From Paenibacillus_V sp046244365 (lineage in GTDB: Bacteria; Bacillota; Bacilli; Paenibacillales; NBRC-103111): DNA of 64,000 nt. The stretch lies in the NCBI RefSeq assembly GCF_046244365.1, contig NZ_CP176395.1, forward strand, positions 62,001 through 126,000, given 5' to 3'. This document shows positions 42,807 through 51,454 of this stretch, one piece after another; within the stretch, counting starts at the first letter, position 1, and every line of letters starts with the position of its first letter. The translations under genes and the position numbers were made by a program. Under the pieces are notes generated by a model. It saw only the letters and a program-made list of their open reading frames with translations, had not been told where the DNA came from and ran no database searches.

Positions 42807-45800
42807 ATGAAAAAAACTTTATCTTCTGTCGTTTCGATCGCGCTGATCTCTTCGATGTTCGCAACGGCGGCATTCGCTGCTGAAGCAACACCGACAGCTG
42901 GAACGACAACAACTACATCCGCAACTGCAACAAAGGAATTGACGATCGAACAAAAATATGAGGCTTTGAAAGCTCTTGGCATCTTGGAAGGCGACGGCAC
43001 TGGCGCTAACCTGGAAGGGTTGACTGACCGCGCTCAAATCGCGAAAATCATCGCTAAAACATTCAAGTTGACTGAAGATGCTTCCGGCGCTTCCGTTTAC
43101 ACGGATGCAGCTTTCAAAACTCCTGAATATAGCTGGTCGCTTGGCTTCGTAGGCGCTGTTACTAAAGCTGGCTACATGGACGGCGTTTGGGACAAAACTT
43201 TTGCTCCTACAAGCAAAGTAACACTTCAAGAACTGGCAACTATCTTGGTTCGCGCATTCAAACTTGAGCACCCTAAAACTGAAAAAGTTGAAGGCAAAGT
43301 TGATGAGTGGGCACAAGAGTACGTAGCAGCTGCAATCAAAGCTGGCTTGATCAGCGCAAAAACGGACTACACTGCACAAGCAAAACGTAGCGACCTCGTT
43401 GAGTCCGGCTACACTGCAGTGAAGAAAGTTGAAGAAGGAACAAAACCAGTAGTAACAGCTAAGTTGACTGGCGTTTCCGGTTTGACAAATGCGAAAGTGA
43501 AAATCACTTTTGATGCAGAAGTTAAAGCCATCGACAAGTCCAGCGTTGTTATTAAAGACGAAGCAGGCGCAGCTGTTGAAGTGAAGGATGTTGCTCTTGC
43601 ATCCGATGGTAAATCTGCAGTTGTAACAACTGTAGCATTGAATGGCTATAACAAATATACGCTTACTGTTAAAGACGTTACGAAGAACTTCGTAGCAATG
43701 GGCGTTGATTCCGACAAACCAGTTGCTAAAACGGCTGTTATCGGTCAAGATGCTGCAATTACAGTTACTTTTAACGAAGCTGTAGACGCTGCGACAGCAA
43801 CTAACGTTGCAAACTACGTACTTGACCCTTCGGTTAAAGTTAAGAGTGCAACGCTTAACAGCGATGGCACTGTAGTGACAGTTGTGACGGAAGCTCAAGA
43901 AATGGGCAAAACTTACAAGTTCTCCGTTCAAAGCGTAACGGATCTGTCTGGAAACGTAGTAGACAAAACCGATTTCTACGTGGGCGGTGTTGTTGATAAC
44001 GTTAAACCAACAGCAACGGTGGTTGTAAACGCTGATGCTACAGTTACTGTTTCGTTCGACGAGAAAGTGAACAAAGAAACAGCTCAAAACGTATCCAACT
44101 ACGTTATTGATCCTGCTTTGAACGTGAAGAGCGCAACGCTCAACAGCGACGGCAACAAAGTTACTCTCGTAACAGACGTTCAAGAATTGAGCAAAACTTA
44201 CAAAGTAACAGTTCAAAACGTTGCTGACCTTGCAGGGAACGTAATTGATAAAAAAGATCACTACTTCGGCGGTATCGTTGATGCTCAGAAGCCGACTGCT
44301 AACGTAACAAACAATGGTGACGGATCGCTCAACGTTGCTTTCAACGAGAAAGTAAACAAGGAGCAAGCCGAGAACGTGTCCAACTACACGATCGATACAG
44401 GTCTTGCAGTAAAGAGTGCAACGCTTAACAGCGATGGCAATGCTGTAACGCTTGTTACTGACAAACAAGAAAACTCCAAAACTTACAAGCTTACGATTCA
44501 AAACATTGCAGACCTTGCAGCAACTCCAAATGTAATCGAGAAAAAGGATTACTATTTCGGTGGTATCGTTGACACGGCGGGTCCAGAAGTAACGACAGCA
44601 ACATCTACTGGTGCTACTACTGTTGTTCTTCAGTTCAATGAAAAATTGAATAAAGACCTTGCACAAGATCCAACTAATTACGTTGTAGATGGCGATTTGA
44701 AATATCCAACAAAAGCTGTTTATGATGACGCTACTCAAAAAGTGACGTTGACAACAGCTAAACAAACAGCTGGTAAACTGTACACAGTCTCGATCAACAA
44801 CCTGAAAGACAAATCGGGCAATGTGATTACTTCCGGCTACAAAAAGACTTTCGGTGGTACATCTTCTTCGACAGCTGCTCAAACGAAGCTTCTGAACGTG
44901 TCGACAGTCAACCAAAACACAATTGATTTGGTGTTCGACCAAGAAATTTCTGATGCAGACCTGAATACAAACCTTGGCGTTGACGTTGTAAAATTCGATG
45001 GAACGGCAGTGTCGGTAACTGCAGTTACTTACGAAACGCTGAGACAAACTGACAAAAAAATCGTTCGTGTACAATTCAAGAACAGCGAGACCAACCCTGC
45101 ACTCTTTACTATGGGTAACAACTACAAAGTTACTGCAACAGGTGTTGCAAATCTTGTAACAACTGATTCCGCTAACACTAGAGTGTTCTCGGGTACTAGT
45201 GTTGCAAACGAAGCTCCGAAATTCGAGCATGCTGTTGCCATTAACAATACCTCCGTTAAAATCAGATTCACTGAAGACGTATTGTTTAATTCGACTGTAG
45301 CGGCGGACACTTATCAACAATTTAAAATCGGCGATCTGTCTATCATTGGTATTCAAACTGATGTGACGAAACCAGTACGTGAAGTAGTTCTGAACCTTGG
45401 AACTCCACTTGCATCGGGTCAAACGTACACAGCTTCCTTGAACACCGGTTCGACAATCAAAGATGCAGCTGGCTTCAATGCAATTAAATCCGATACAACA
45501 GCATATGTATCCGGAACAACTGTAGCGAACAGCGCTCCTAAGATCCAATTTGTAAATGTTACCGACAAAAACAACTTCGATATCGTATTTACTGAAGCAG
45601 TTGAGAATGCTGCTAACGCGGAATACGTAATCGAGAAAACAGCTGGCCCTGGTACAGTTCCAGTTATCACTAAGGATGTTAATGCTACCTTTACGGCTTC
45701 CAGCGACAAAACGAAATTGACTGTCAACATCTGGAGCACTACAGGTACAGCTCTTGATCCTTACAGCTCTTACACTGTAAAAGTGAAAGATACAAGCGTT

Positions 45801-46202
45801 GCTGCAGAAGTGATTAAAGATCTGCAAAACACACCGCTTAAATCGGCTGACAATGTAGCTGTTAACTTCGCTGGTACTTCGCTTGCTAACGCTCAACCGA
45901 TCATCGCAGCAGTTGACGCTGTTATCAGCGGCGCTGATAAGAAAACATTGACAGTTAAAGCTAAATTCAGTGAAGTAGTAACTGGTACAGCAAACCTTGA
46001 AGTAGTAATCAATGGTCAAACGATCGTTGTTGCTGTAACATTGGCTAATGCTGACAACACAACATTCACTGTAACAACTACTGATGCAATGGCTGCTGGA
46101 AATACAGGTACTATCAAAGTATCTAATGATTCCACTAACTTGCTGCTCGATGTTAACAAACAAAAAGCAAAAACAGATGCTACTTCTTTTGCTACTAAGT
46201 AA
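42807..46202 (+). CDS. major S-layer protein with N-terminal SLH domains
   Basis: A 1131-residue exported protein, probably the main S-layer subunit. The signal peptide ends near residue 25 (AFA/AEAT). Three SLH-like domains follow (to about residue 210), but their TRAE positions are divergent (TDRAQ, TLQEL, KRSDL). Then come four repeats of about 95 residues (DNA 43753-44880), marked by KSATLNSDG, FNEKVNKE and FGGIVD, and further Ig-like modules. Codon use is strongly biased to a few codons, typical of very high expression. The ATG at 42807 follows GAGGAGG; an in-frame ATG at 42735 has its own strong site GAAGGGGGTGA and would add 24 residues ahead of the signal peptide. Confidence 0.9.
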   Translation: MKKTLSSVVSIALISSMFATAAFAAEATPTAGTTTTTSATATKELTIEQKYEALKALGILEGDGTGANLEGLTDRAQIAKIIAKTFKLTEDASGASVYTDAAFKTPEYSWSLGFVGAVTKAGYMDGVWDKTFAPTSKVTLQELATILVRAFKLEHPKTEKVEGKVDEWAQEYVAAAIKAGLISAKTDYTAQAKRSDLVESGYTAVKKVEEGTKPVVTAKLTGVSGLTNAKVKITFDAEVKAIDKSSVVIKDEAGAAVEVKDVALASDGKSAVVTTVALNGYNKYTLTVKDVTKNFVAMGVDSDKPVAKTAVIGQDAAITVTFNEAVDAATATNVANYVLDPSVKVKSATLNSDGTVVTVVTEAQEMGKTYKFSVQSVTDLSGNVVDKTDFYVGGVVDNVKPTATVVVNADATVTVSFDEKVNKETAQNVSNYVIDPALNVKSATLNSDGNKVTLVTDVQELSKTYKVTVQNVADLAGNVIDKKDHYFGGIVDAQKPTANVTNNGDGSLNVAFNEKVNKEQAENVSNYTIDTGLAVKSATLNSDGNAVTLVTDKQENSKTYKLTIQNIADLAATPNVIEKKDYYFGGIVDTAGPEVTTATSTGATTVVLQFNEKLNKDLAQDPTNYVVDGDLKYPTKAVYDDATQKVTLTTAKQTAGKLYTVSINNLKDKSGNVITSGYKKTFGGTSSSTAAQTKLLNVSTVNQNTIDLVFDQEISDADLNTNLGVDVVKFDGTAVSVTAVTYETLRQTDKKIVRVQFKNSETNPALFTMGNNYKVTATGVANLVTTDSANTRVFSGTSVANEAPKFEHAVAINNTSVKIRFTEDVLFNSTVAADTYQQFKIGDLSIIGIQTDVTKPVREVVLNLGTPLASGQTYTASLNTGSTIKDAAGFNAIKSDTTAYVSGTTVANSAPKIQFVNVTDKNNFDIVFTEAVENAANAEYVIEKTAGPGTVPVITKDVNATFTASSDKTKLTVNIWSTTGTALDPYSSYTVKVKDTSVAAEVIKDLQNTPLKSADNVAVNFAGTSLANAQPIIAAVDAVISGADKKTLTVKAKFSEVVTGTANLEVVINGQTIVVAVTLANADNTTFTVTTTDAMAAGNTGTIKVSNDSTNLLLDVNKQKAKTDATSFATK

Positions 46203-46218
46203 TTAGAAATAATCTCGT

Positions 46219-46260
46219 AAAGGAGTCATTAAGGGGAAACCCTTAATGGCTCCTTTTTAA
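46219..46260 (+). terminator. intrinsic terminator after the S-layer gene
   Basis: A 17-bp stem with one wobble pair (46219-46235 with 46240-46256) and a GAAA tetraloop, ending in T residues; a strong terminator fitting a highly expressed gene. Confidence 0.9.
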
Positions 46261-46294
46261 TTGATTTTATATCTGACAAATAGGAGTGAATGTA

Positions 46295-46819
46295 ATGAAA
46301 ATGAAAGTAGTTATGTCAATGTGTGTCACAGTGCTTTTCACATTGTTTCTAACGCAAGTTGTGACTGTCGCCGATGCTCCCGCACAACCCGGCACATCCA
46401 ACGATCCTCTCGTCACCAAAAGTTATGTAGATGAGCTTGTGCAGAAGAAGGTCGCCGAAGAAGTAGCCAAAATGAAGGACGGTACTCCTGCGACTCCAAC
46501 GCCTGCCCCGAATGCATCCGAATCGGTAACCGTTGTCGAATTAAAAGCCAATCAAACGCTCTTAGCAGCAGCAGGTGCTGAATTTATCGTACGTACCGGC
46601 AAAACCTTGATCGTGAGCAGTGATGAAAACGGCGTTCCCGACGTTACGACTGGGAAGGATATCGCTCCGAATGGAATCATTGAAACGAATCATTTATTAA
46701 TATTCCCACGTGAGGGCCGTGGCATTAAACCCGATCCGAAAAACAAGGACGCCATATTTGTAATGGTTAAAGGCAACTACATCTTGCAAAATGCAGACGG
46801 CACAAAGGTAACACCATAA
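46295..46819 (+). CDS. exported protein of unknown function
   Basis: A 174-residue protein with a signal peptide (cleavage near residue 28, VADA/PAQ). A short charged helix (KSYVDELVQKKVAEEVAKMK) is followed by a Pro/Thr linker and a compact domain with VVELKANQTLLAAAGAEFI, LIFPREGRGIK and AIFVMVKGNYIL. I have a sense that similar domains occur in other Paenibacillaceae but cannot name a family. The ATG at 46295 lies eight bases after AGGAG; an in-frame GTG at 46286 overlaps that site. It directly follows the S-layer gene behind a terminator. Confidence 0.75.
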   Translation: MKMKVVMSMCVTVLFTLFLTQVVTVADAPAQPGTSNDPLVTKSYVDELVQKKVAEEVAKMKDGTPATPTPAPNASESVTVVELKANQTLLAAAGAEFIVRTGKTLIVSSDENGVPDVTTGKDIAPNGIIETNHLLIFPREGRGIKPDPKNKDAIFVMVKGNYILQNADGTKVTP

Positions 46820-46904
46820 ATTTACCCAAAATGACAGAAAGTTATCCGGCTGACACAGATGCCTCCGGTCATACTATAGGTACACCAACAAGGAGGTGAC
46901 CGAG

Positions 46905-47180
46905 ATGGCTAAACAAAAATTGGTACAAGCCAGCAAACAAGCACTCGATATGATGAAGTATGAAATTGCCGCAGAGCTTGGCTTGCCGGTCGGTAAACAA
47001 GCGATAGGTGCTTTAGGCGCAGACGTTGAGTTTGCGACCGAGCTGGGTTCCATTACCGCCGGTTCCGTAAAAGAAGACTACTGGGGGCATATTGCATCCC
47101 GAGATACCGGAGCGGTAGGCGGAGCGATTACGAAAAGACTCATCCAAAAAGCAGAAGAAGCACTTTTCTCCCTGTCATAA
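46905..47180 (+). CDS. alpha/beta-type small acid-soluble spore protein
   Basis: A 91-residue DNA-coating spore protein. KYEIAAELG (residues 18-26) matches the GPR protease recognition region, and GAVGGAITKRLIQKAEE matches the second conserved segment of the family. The middle is longer than usual, about 35 residues, with an unusual VKEDYWGH stretch before SRDTGAVGG. The ribosome site AAGGAGGTGACC is fully complementary to the 16S tail, as expected for an abundant protein. CATACTATA at 46870 resembles a sigma-G -10 but no convincing -35 is seen. Confidence 0.88.
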   Translation: MAKQKLVQASKQALDMMKYEIAAELGLPVGKQAIGALGADVEFATELGSITAGSVKEDYWGHIASRDTGAVGGAITKRLIQKAEEALFSLS

Positions 47181-47220
47181 TTTGTGTTCCCCGAAAAGCC
47201 TATTTTTATACTTGGTTTAT

Positions 47221-47249
47221 TGACAGTACTCGACAAATCGATTAGTATA
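47221..47249 (+). promoter_or_regulatory. sigma-A promoter upstream of metK
   Basis: A consensus TTGACA at 47221-47226 is followed after 17 bp by TAGTAT at 47244-47249; an alternative -10 TATAAA lies at 47247. Transcription would begin near 47256, before the terminator-like hairpin in the metK leader. Confidence 0.6.
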
Positions 47250-47272
47250 AACTATTGAAGGTCGTGAATAAC

Positions 47273-47311
47273 AACCTCCTCCGTCGATTTTTGGAGAAGG
47301 TTGATTTTTTG
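47273..47311 (+). terminator. intrinsic terminator or attenuator in the metK leader
   Basis: CAACCTCCTCC (47273-47283) pairs with GGAGAAGGTTG (47294-47304), one mismatch, loop of 10, followed by ATTTTTTG. It lies between the only evident promoter and the metK ribosome site. It may be the terminator of the spore-protein gene or a control point for metK. Confidence 0.7.
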
Positions 47312-47349
47312 TGCAGCCTTTTCAAAAATTATTGGGAGGTCGAGTTAAA

Positions 47350-48552
47350 ATGGCGACTTCAAGCAAAAGACGCTTGTTTACGTCCGAATCCGTAACGGAG
47401 GGACATCCGGATAAAATATGTGACCAAATTTCCGATGCGGTTTTGGATGCCTTCCTTAAGGAAGACCCTAACGCACGCGTTGCTTGTGAAGTATCGGTAG
47501 CAACAGGTTTAGTATTGGTAATTGGTGAGATTAGCAGTCGTGCGGATTATGTCGATATTTCTGCAATCGCTCGTCAGACGATCAAAGAAATCGGTTATAC
47601 GCGCGCGAAGTATGGTTTTGACTCCCATACCTGTGCAGTTCTGACTTCGCTTAACGAGCAGTCTGCGGACATCGCTCAAGGCGTAGACAAGGCGCTTGAA
47701 GCAAGAGAAGGACAAATGTCCGATGCCGAAATCGAAGCGCTTGGCGCTGGCGACCAAGGCTTGATGTTCGGTTTTGCGGTAAACGAAACGCCGGAATATA
47801 TGCCAATGCCGATCGCTCTGGCTCATCGTTTGGCTCGCCGCCTTTCGGAAGTAAGAAAGAACGGAACGCTTCCTTATTTGCGTCCTGACGGCAAAACGCA
47901 AGTTTCGGTTGAGTACGAAGGTGACAAGCCGGTTCGTGTCGACACCATCGTGGTTTCTACGCAGCATGCGGAAGAAATTACGCTTGAGCAAATCAAAAGC
48001 GATATCCATGAGCATGTTATTAAACCGGTCGTACCGGCTGAGTTCTTGGATGCCGAAACAAAATACTTCATTAACCCGACAGGCCGCTTCGTAATCGGCG
48101 GACCTCAAGGTGATGCCGGTCTTACAGGCCGCAAAATAATTGTCGACACCTATGGCGGTTATGCGCGTCATGGCGGCGGTGCATTCTCCGGTAAGGATCC
48201 GACGAAAGTCGACCGTTCCGCTGCTTATGCTGCACGCTATGTAGCGAAGAACGTAGTGGCTGCAGGACTTGCCGACAAATGCGAAATCCAGCTTGCTTAT
48301 GCGATTGGCGTAGCTCGTCCGGTTTCGATTAACGTGGATACATTCGGTACAGGCAAAGTAAGCGAAGATAAAATTGTTGAATTGATTCGCAATAACTTCG
48401 ACTTGCGTCCGGCCGGAATCATCAAAGAGCTTGATCTTCGTCGCCCGATCTACCGTCAAACGGCAGCATACGGACATTTTGGACGGACCGATCTCGATGT
48501 GCCTTGGGAACGTCTGGACAAAGCGGAGAAGCTGAAAGCCGAAGCGTTCTAA
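47350..48552 (+). CDS. metK: S-adenosylmethionine synthetase
   Basis: A 400-residue enzyme making SAM from methionine and ATP. Conserved GHPDKICDQ near the start, the hexapeptide region GAGDQGLMFGFA and GGGAFSGKDPTKVDRS with its phosphate-binding lysine are intact. The ATG at 47350 follows TTGGGAGG. In Bacillus subtilis metK is controlled by a SAM-I riboswitch; I see no S-box core in the short leader here, only the terminator hairpin. It is an isolated housekeeping gene between surface-protein genes. Confidence 0.96.
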   Translation: MATSSKRRLFTSESVTEGHPDKICDQISDAVLDAFLKEDPNARVACEVSVATGLVLVIGEISSRADYVDISAIARQTIKEIGYTRAKYGFDSHTCAVLTSLNEQSADIAQGVDKALEAREGQMSDAEIEALGAGDQGLMFGFAVNETPEYMPMPIALAHRLARRLSEVRKNGTLPYLRPDGKTQVSVEYEGDKPVRVDTIVVSTQHAEEITLEQIKSDIHEHVIKPVVPAEFLDAETKYFINPTGRFVIGGPQGDAGLTGRKIIVDTYGGYARHGGGAFSGKDPTKVDRSAAYAARYVAKNVVAAGLADKCEIQLAYAIGVARPVSINVDTFGTGKVSEDKIVELIRNNFDLRPAGIIKELDLRRPIYRQTAAYGHFGRTDLDVPWERLDKAEKLKAEAF

Positions 48553-48572
48553 TTATATAATCATGATAATGG

Positions 48573-48612
48573 AAGAACCATTTGTCCTCCTGGAGGCAAT
48601 TGGTTCTTTTTA
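48573..48612 (+). terminator. intrinsic terminator after metK
   Basis: An approximately 17-bp imperfect stem (arms AAGAACCATTTGTCCTC and GAGGCAATTGGTTCTT) followed by T residues. Confidence 0.8.
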
Positions 48613-48694
48613 CATGCGCAACTTTTTGTCGAAATAAGGAGTCTAAAAGAGATAGAGAGATAGAAAAGGAATGGGATCAGAGAGGAGAACAGCA

Positions 48695-51355
48695 ATGACT
48701 GGGCAATACCGAAGGAGAACGATGTTCATTATTTTGAAGAAGACGGGGACGCTGTTGTTGACGGCTGCGATTCTTGCTACACCGGTAGCGCTCAGCTGGA
48801 AGCCAACCTTGGCAGCGGCGGCGGAGGATTCGATCAAGCTTCTTAGCGAGGAACCGATAACGGCAGGAGCCGTTCTGCAAAAATATGAATGGACCTCGAC
48901 ACGCGGAAGTAAAGCCATTCGTGTCGGTGCTAACGTAGTTCGCGTGGACTTGCAAAACCCTTACGTTAAGCTGGATGTAATGACCGGGCGAGAGGGACAA
49001 TTCACCAAGAAGCAATCCGTGCGCGGTATGGCGAACGAGACGGGAGCTGTGGCGGGCGTCAACGGCGACTTTTTTAACACGCAAGCGGAAGGCGCGCCGA
49101 TAGGGCCTGAAGTAGCGGATGGTAAGCTGGAAGCTACGCCTCCGTACTTGCCTGGCTGGTATTCGTTTGCTATCACGAAGGAGAACAAGCCGGTAATTGA
49201 AATGTTTACGTTCAAGGGCTCCGTAAAAGCCAAGGACGGCGCGGAATTTCCGTTAGGCGGCATAAACAAGTCATATTACTGGTTTGAACCGAACGGCGAG
49301 CATAGCCATATTGATTCTATGTTCTTGTATACGAGCACATGGGGGCAGGACGATCGCGCGAACGATCGGAATACGGACTTGACCGAAGTATTGGTGCAGA
49401 ATGATATAGTCAAAGAAATCGTACGTTATGGGAAAATCCCTATGGTGGCCCCGGAAGACGGCTACATACTGAGAACGGAAGGTAAAGCGGCGCAGTTCGT
49501 GCTCGATCATATCAAAGTTGGCGATAAAATTCAGGCGAACTATGACGTGTACGCACAGGATCCTACTTTAAGCTACGATGCGAAGACGTTCAAAATGATG
49601 ATCGGCGGGCAAACCATTTTGGTCGATCAGGGGAAAGCGTCCGAGTTTTCGCGTCCTTTATCGGATGTGAGCGGCGCTTCTGCCGTTGCCAGAACGAGCG
49701 TCGGTTTTTCGAAGGATGGCCGTTACGTCTACATGATTGCGGCTGACAAAAGCAGTGAAAGTGACGGATTGACGCTGGCGGAGCTGCAAAAGGTCATGGT
49801 TAAGGTCGGCGTATGGCGAGGGATGAACCTTGACGGCGGCGGTTCGACGCAGATGGTATCCCGTCCGCTCGGCGAGACGTCCACACAATTAGTCAACAAT
49901 CCGGGCGGGTACGAGCGTCCCGTGGTCAATGGGCTAGGGGTGTATTCTACGGCTCCGGTCGGTCAACCGCTAGGTTTAAAGATTTCGGGTCCGGCTTCCA
50001 TGCTGATAGGCGAAAAAGTAACCTATAACGTAGGCGGCTATGACGAGTTTTACAATCCGATTAAGGCGGGGCAAGTAACGGCTGACTGGTCGACAAGTCA
50101 AGCGATCGGGACGTTCAGCGGAAATACGTTTACGGCTACCAAGAAAGGGAAGACGACGCTGACGGCGGTCTCCGGCAAGGGCAAGCAAACGCTGGATGTG
50201 CAGGTCATCGGCAAGAATGAGATCGCCAGCATGACGATCGAGCCTTCCAATTCGGTTATTACGGAGAGCAATGAGCCAATCAAGCTTAACGTTCGCGTGA
50301 AAACGAAGGCCGGCGCCGAAAAGGTCGTGCCAGGCGACTTGTTTCAGTGGGAGATCCGCGGGGCAAAAGGTGAAATTACCGGAGATACATTCCGTTTGGC
50401 ATCGGTAGCCGACGTTAAATCGGTAGAGCTCGTTGCGAGATACGATGGATTCAGCACCATGACATCGATTGGAATCGGCTATAAAAAGCTGTGGGCCGAT
50501 TTCGACATGCTGAATGCCGAGGTCTCGTTCACAAGCTATCCTTCCGAAGTCAAAGGCGAAGTAAAACGCGTGCCGGGCTTCGCGGGCCTTGATGCCGTTA
50601 ACAATGCCGTTTATATGAGTTATGACCTCACTGGCGGAGCCGGTACCAAAGCCGCTTACATTACGTTCGGCCAAGGCGGCCTTCCGATCGAAGGAGAGCC
50701 GAAATCGCTCAGCGTAAAAGTGAAGGGCGACGGCAGCCGCAACTGGCTGCGTGCTTCTTTTATTGACGGGGACGGCAAAGAGGTGCTCGTCGATTTTACG
50801 AAATCGCTCAACTGGTCCGATTGGCAGACGGCTACCGCAAACCTTTCGACTATTAAATATCCGGTTAAGCTGAACAAGATTTATATCGCCAACCCGGCGC
50901 TGGGGCAGGATGAAAGGGAATTGAAAGGCGCGATCGCCATTGACGACATCACCTTCCACTATCAAACGAAGGCGCCGGAGCTTCCAAGAAACCAGATTCA
51001 ACTGACGATCAACAAGAAAACCGTAGAGGTGAACGGCAAGCCGGTAGAAATCGATCAAGCGCCGGTCATTGTGGAAGGGAATACGCTTGTGCCGCTTCGG
51101 TTTGTCGTGGAGGCTTTGAAGGGCGAGGTGCTCTGGAACAATGACGAACGCAAGGTTACGGTTTACCGCGGAAGTCAAATGGCCGAGCTGTGGCTGGATA
51201 ACAAAGAGATGAATATGAACGGTAAATCGGTTACGGCCGAAGTACCCCCGGTGCTGATGCAAGAATTGACCATGGTGCCGCTGCGTATTTTAACGGAAAA
51301 TCTCGGATGGAAAGTAAGCTGGGATCAGAGCACGCTAACCGTGACGATGGAATAA
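48695..51355 (+). CDS. exported phosphodiester glycosidase with copper-amine-oxidase-N-like domain
   Basis: An 886-residue exported protein. Signal peptide to about residue 42 (LAAAAE). A phosphodiester glycosidase (NAGPA) domain covers about residues 70-420, with GVNGDFFN, SVGFSKDGRYVYMIAAD and MNLDGGGSTQMV. Ig-like modules and a beta-sandwich follow. The end is a copper amine oxidase N-like domain with two PLR motifs (TLVPLRFVVEAL, TMVPLRILTENLGW), a common wall-associated module in Paenibacillus. NAGPA enzymes cleave sugar-phosphate diester bonds; wall polymer linkage is a plausible substrate but unproven. I chose the ATG at 48695 after GAGAGGAG over that at 48671. Confidence 0.85.
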   Translation: MTGQYRRRTMFIILKKTGTLLLTAAILATPVALSWKPTLAAAAEDSIKLLSEEPITAGAVLQKYEWTSTRGSKAIRVGANVVRVDLQNPYVKLDVMTGREGQFTKKQSVRGMANETGAVAGVNGDFFNTQAEGAPIGPEVADGKLEATPPYLPGWYSFAITKENKPVIEMFTFKGSVKAKDGAEFPLGGINKSYYWFEPNGEHSHIDSMFLYTSTWGQDDRANDRNTDLTEVLVQNDIVKEIVRYGKIPMVAPEDGYILRTEGKAAQFVLDHIKVGDKIQANYDVYAQDPTLSYDAKTFKMMIGGQTILVDQGKASEFSRPLSDVSGASAVARTSVGFSKDGRYVYMIAADKSSESDGLTLAELQKVMVKVGVWRGMNLDGGGSTQMVSRPLGETSTQLVNNPGGYERPVVNGLGVYSTAPVGQPLGLKISGPASMLIGEKVTYNVGGYDEFYNPIKAGQVTADWSTSQAIGTFSGNTFTATKKGKTTLTAVSGKGKQTLDVQVIGKNEIASMTIEPSNSVITESNEPIKLNVRVKTKAGAEKVVPGDLFQWEIRGAKGEITGDTFRLASVADVKSVELVARYDGFSTMTSIGIGYKKLWADFDMLNAEVSFTSYPSEVKGEVKRVPGFAGLDAVNNAVYMSYDLTGGAGTKAAYITFGQGGLPIEGEPKSLSVKVKGDGSRNWLRASFIDGDGKEVLVDFTKSLNWSDWQTATANLSTIKYPVKLNKIYIANPALGQDERELKGAIAIDDITFHYQTKAPELPRNQIQLTINKKTVEVNGKPVEIDQAPVIVEGNTLVPLRFVVEALKGEVLWNNDERKVTVYRGSQMAELWLDNKEMNMNGKSVTAEVPPVLMQELTMVPLRILTENLGWKVSWDQSTLTVTME

Positions 51356-51374
51356 AATAGTACTTCCATAGCAC

Positions 51375-51402
51375 TTTCAAACAACGGCAAATATGATACT
51401 AT
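51375..51402 (+). promoter_or_regulatory. extended -10 promoter of degSU
   Basis: TTTCAA at 51375-51380, a 16-bp spacer and TACTAT at 51397-51402 preceded by TGA (extended -10). About 50 bases before the degS start. Confidence 0.45.
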
Positions 51403-51454
51403 TAAACCAAACGCCTTACGCGGAATTTGTTTGAATTAAAGGAGTTTGGGTCGC

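Noticed and set aside
42819..46163. A 1114-residue open frame on the minus strand opposite the S-layer gene
   Set aside because: It is Cys/Ser/Asn-rich without any domain sense and mirrors the strong codon bias of the highly expressed gene on the plus strand.
47181..47349. SAM-I riboswitch before metK
   Set aside because: I could not find the conserved S-box core, and the distance from the promoter to the terminator is too short for the aptamer.
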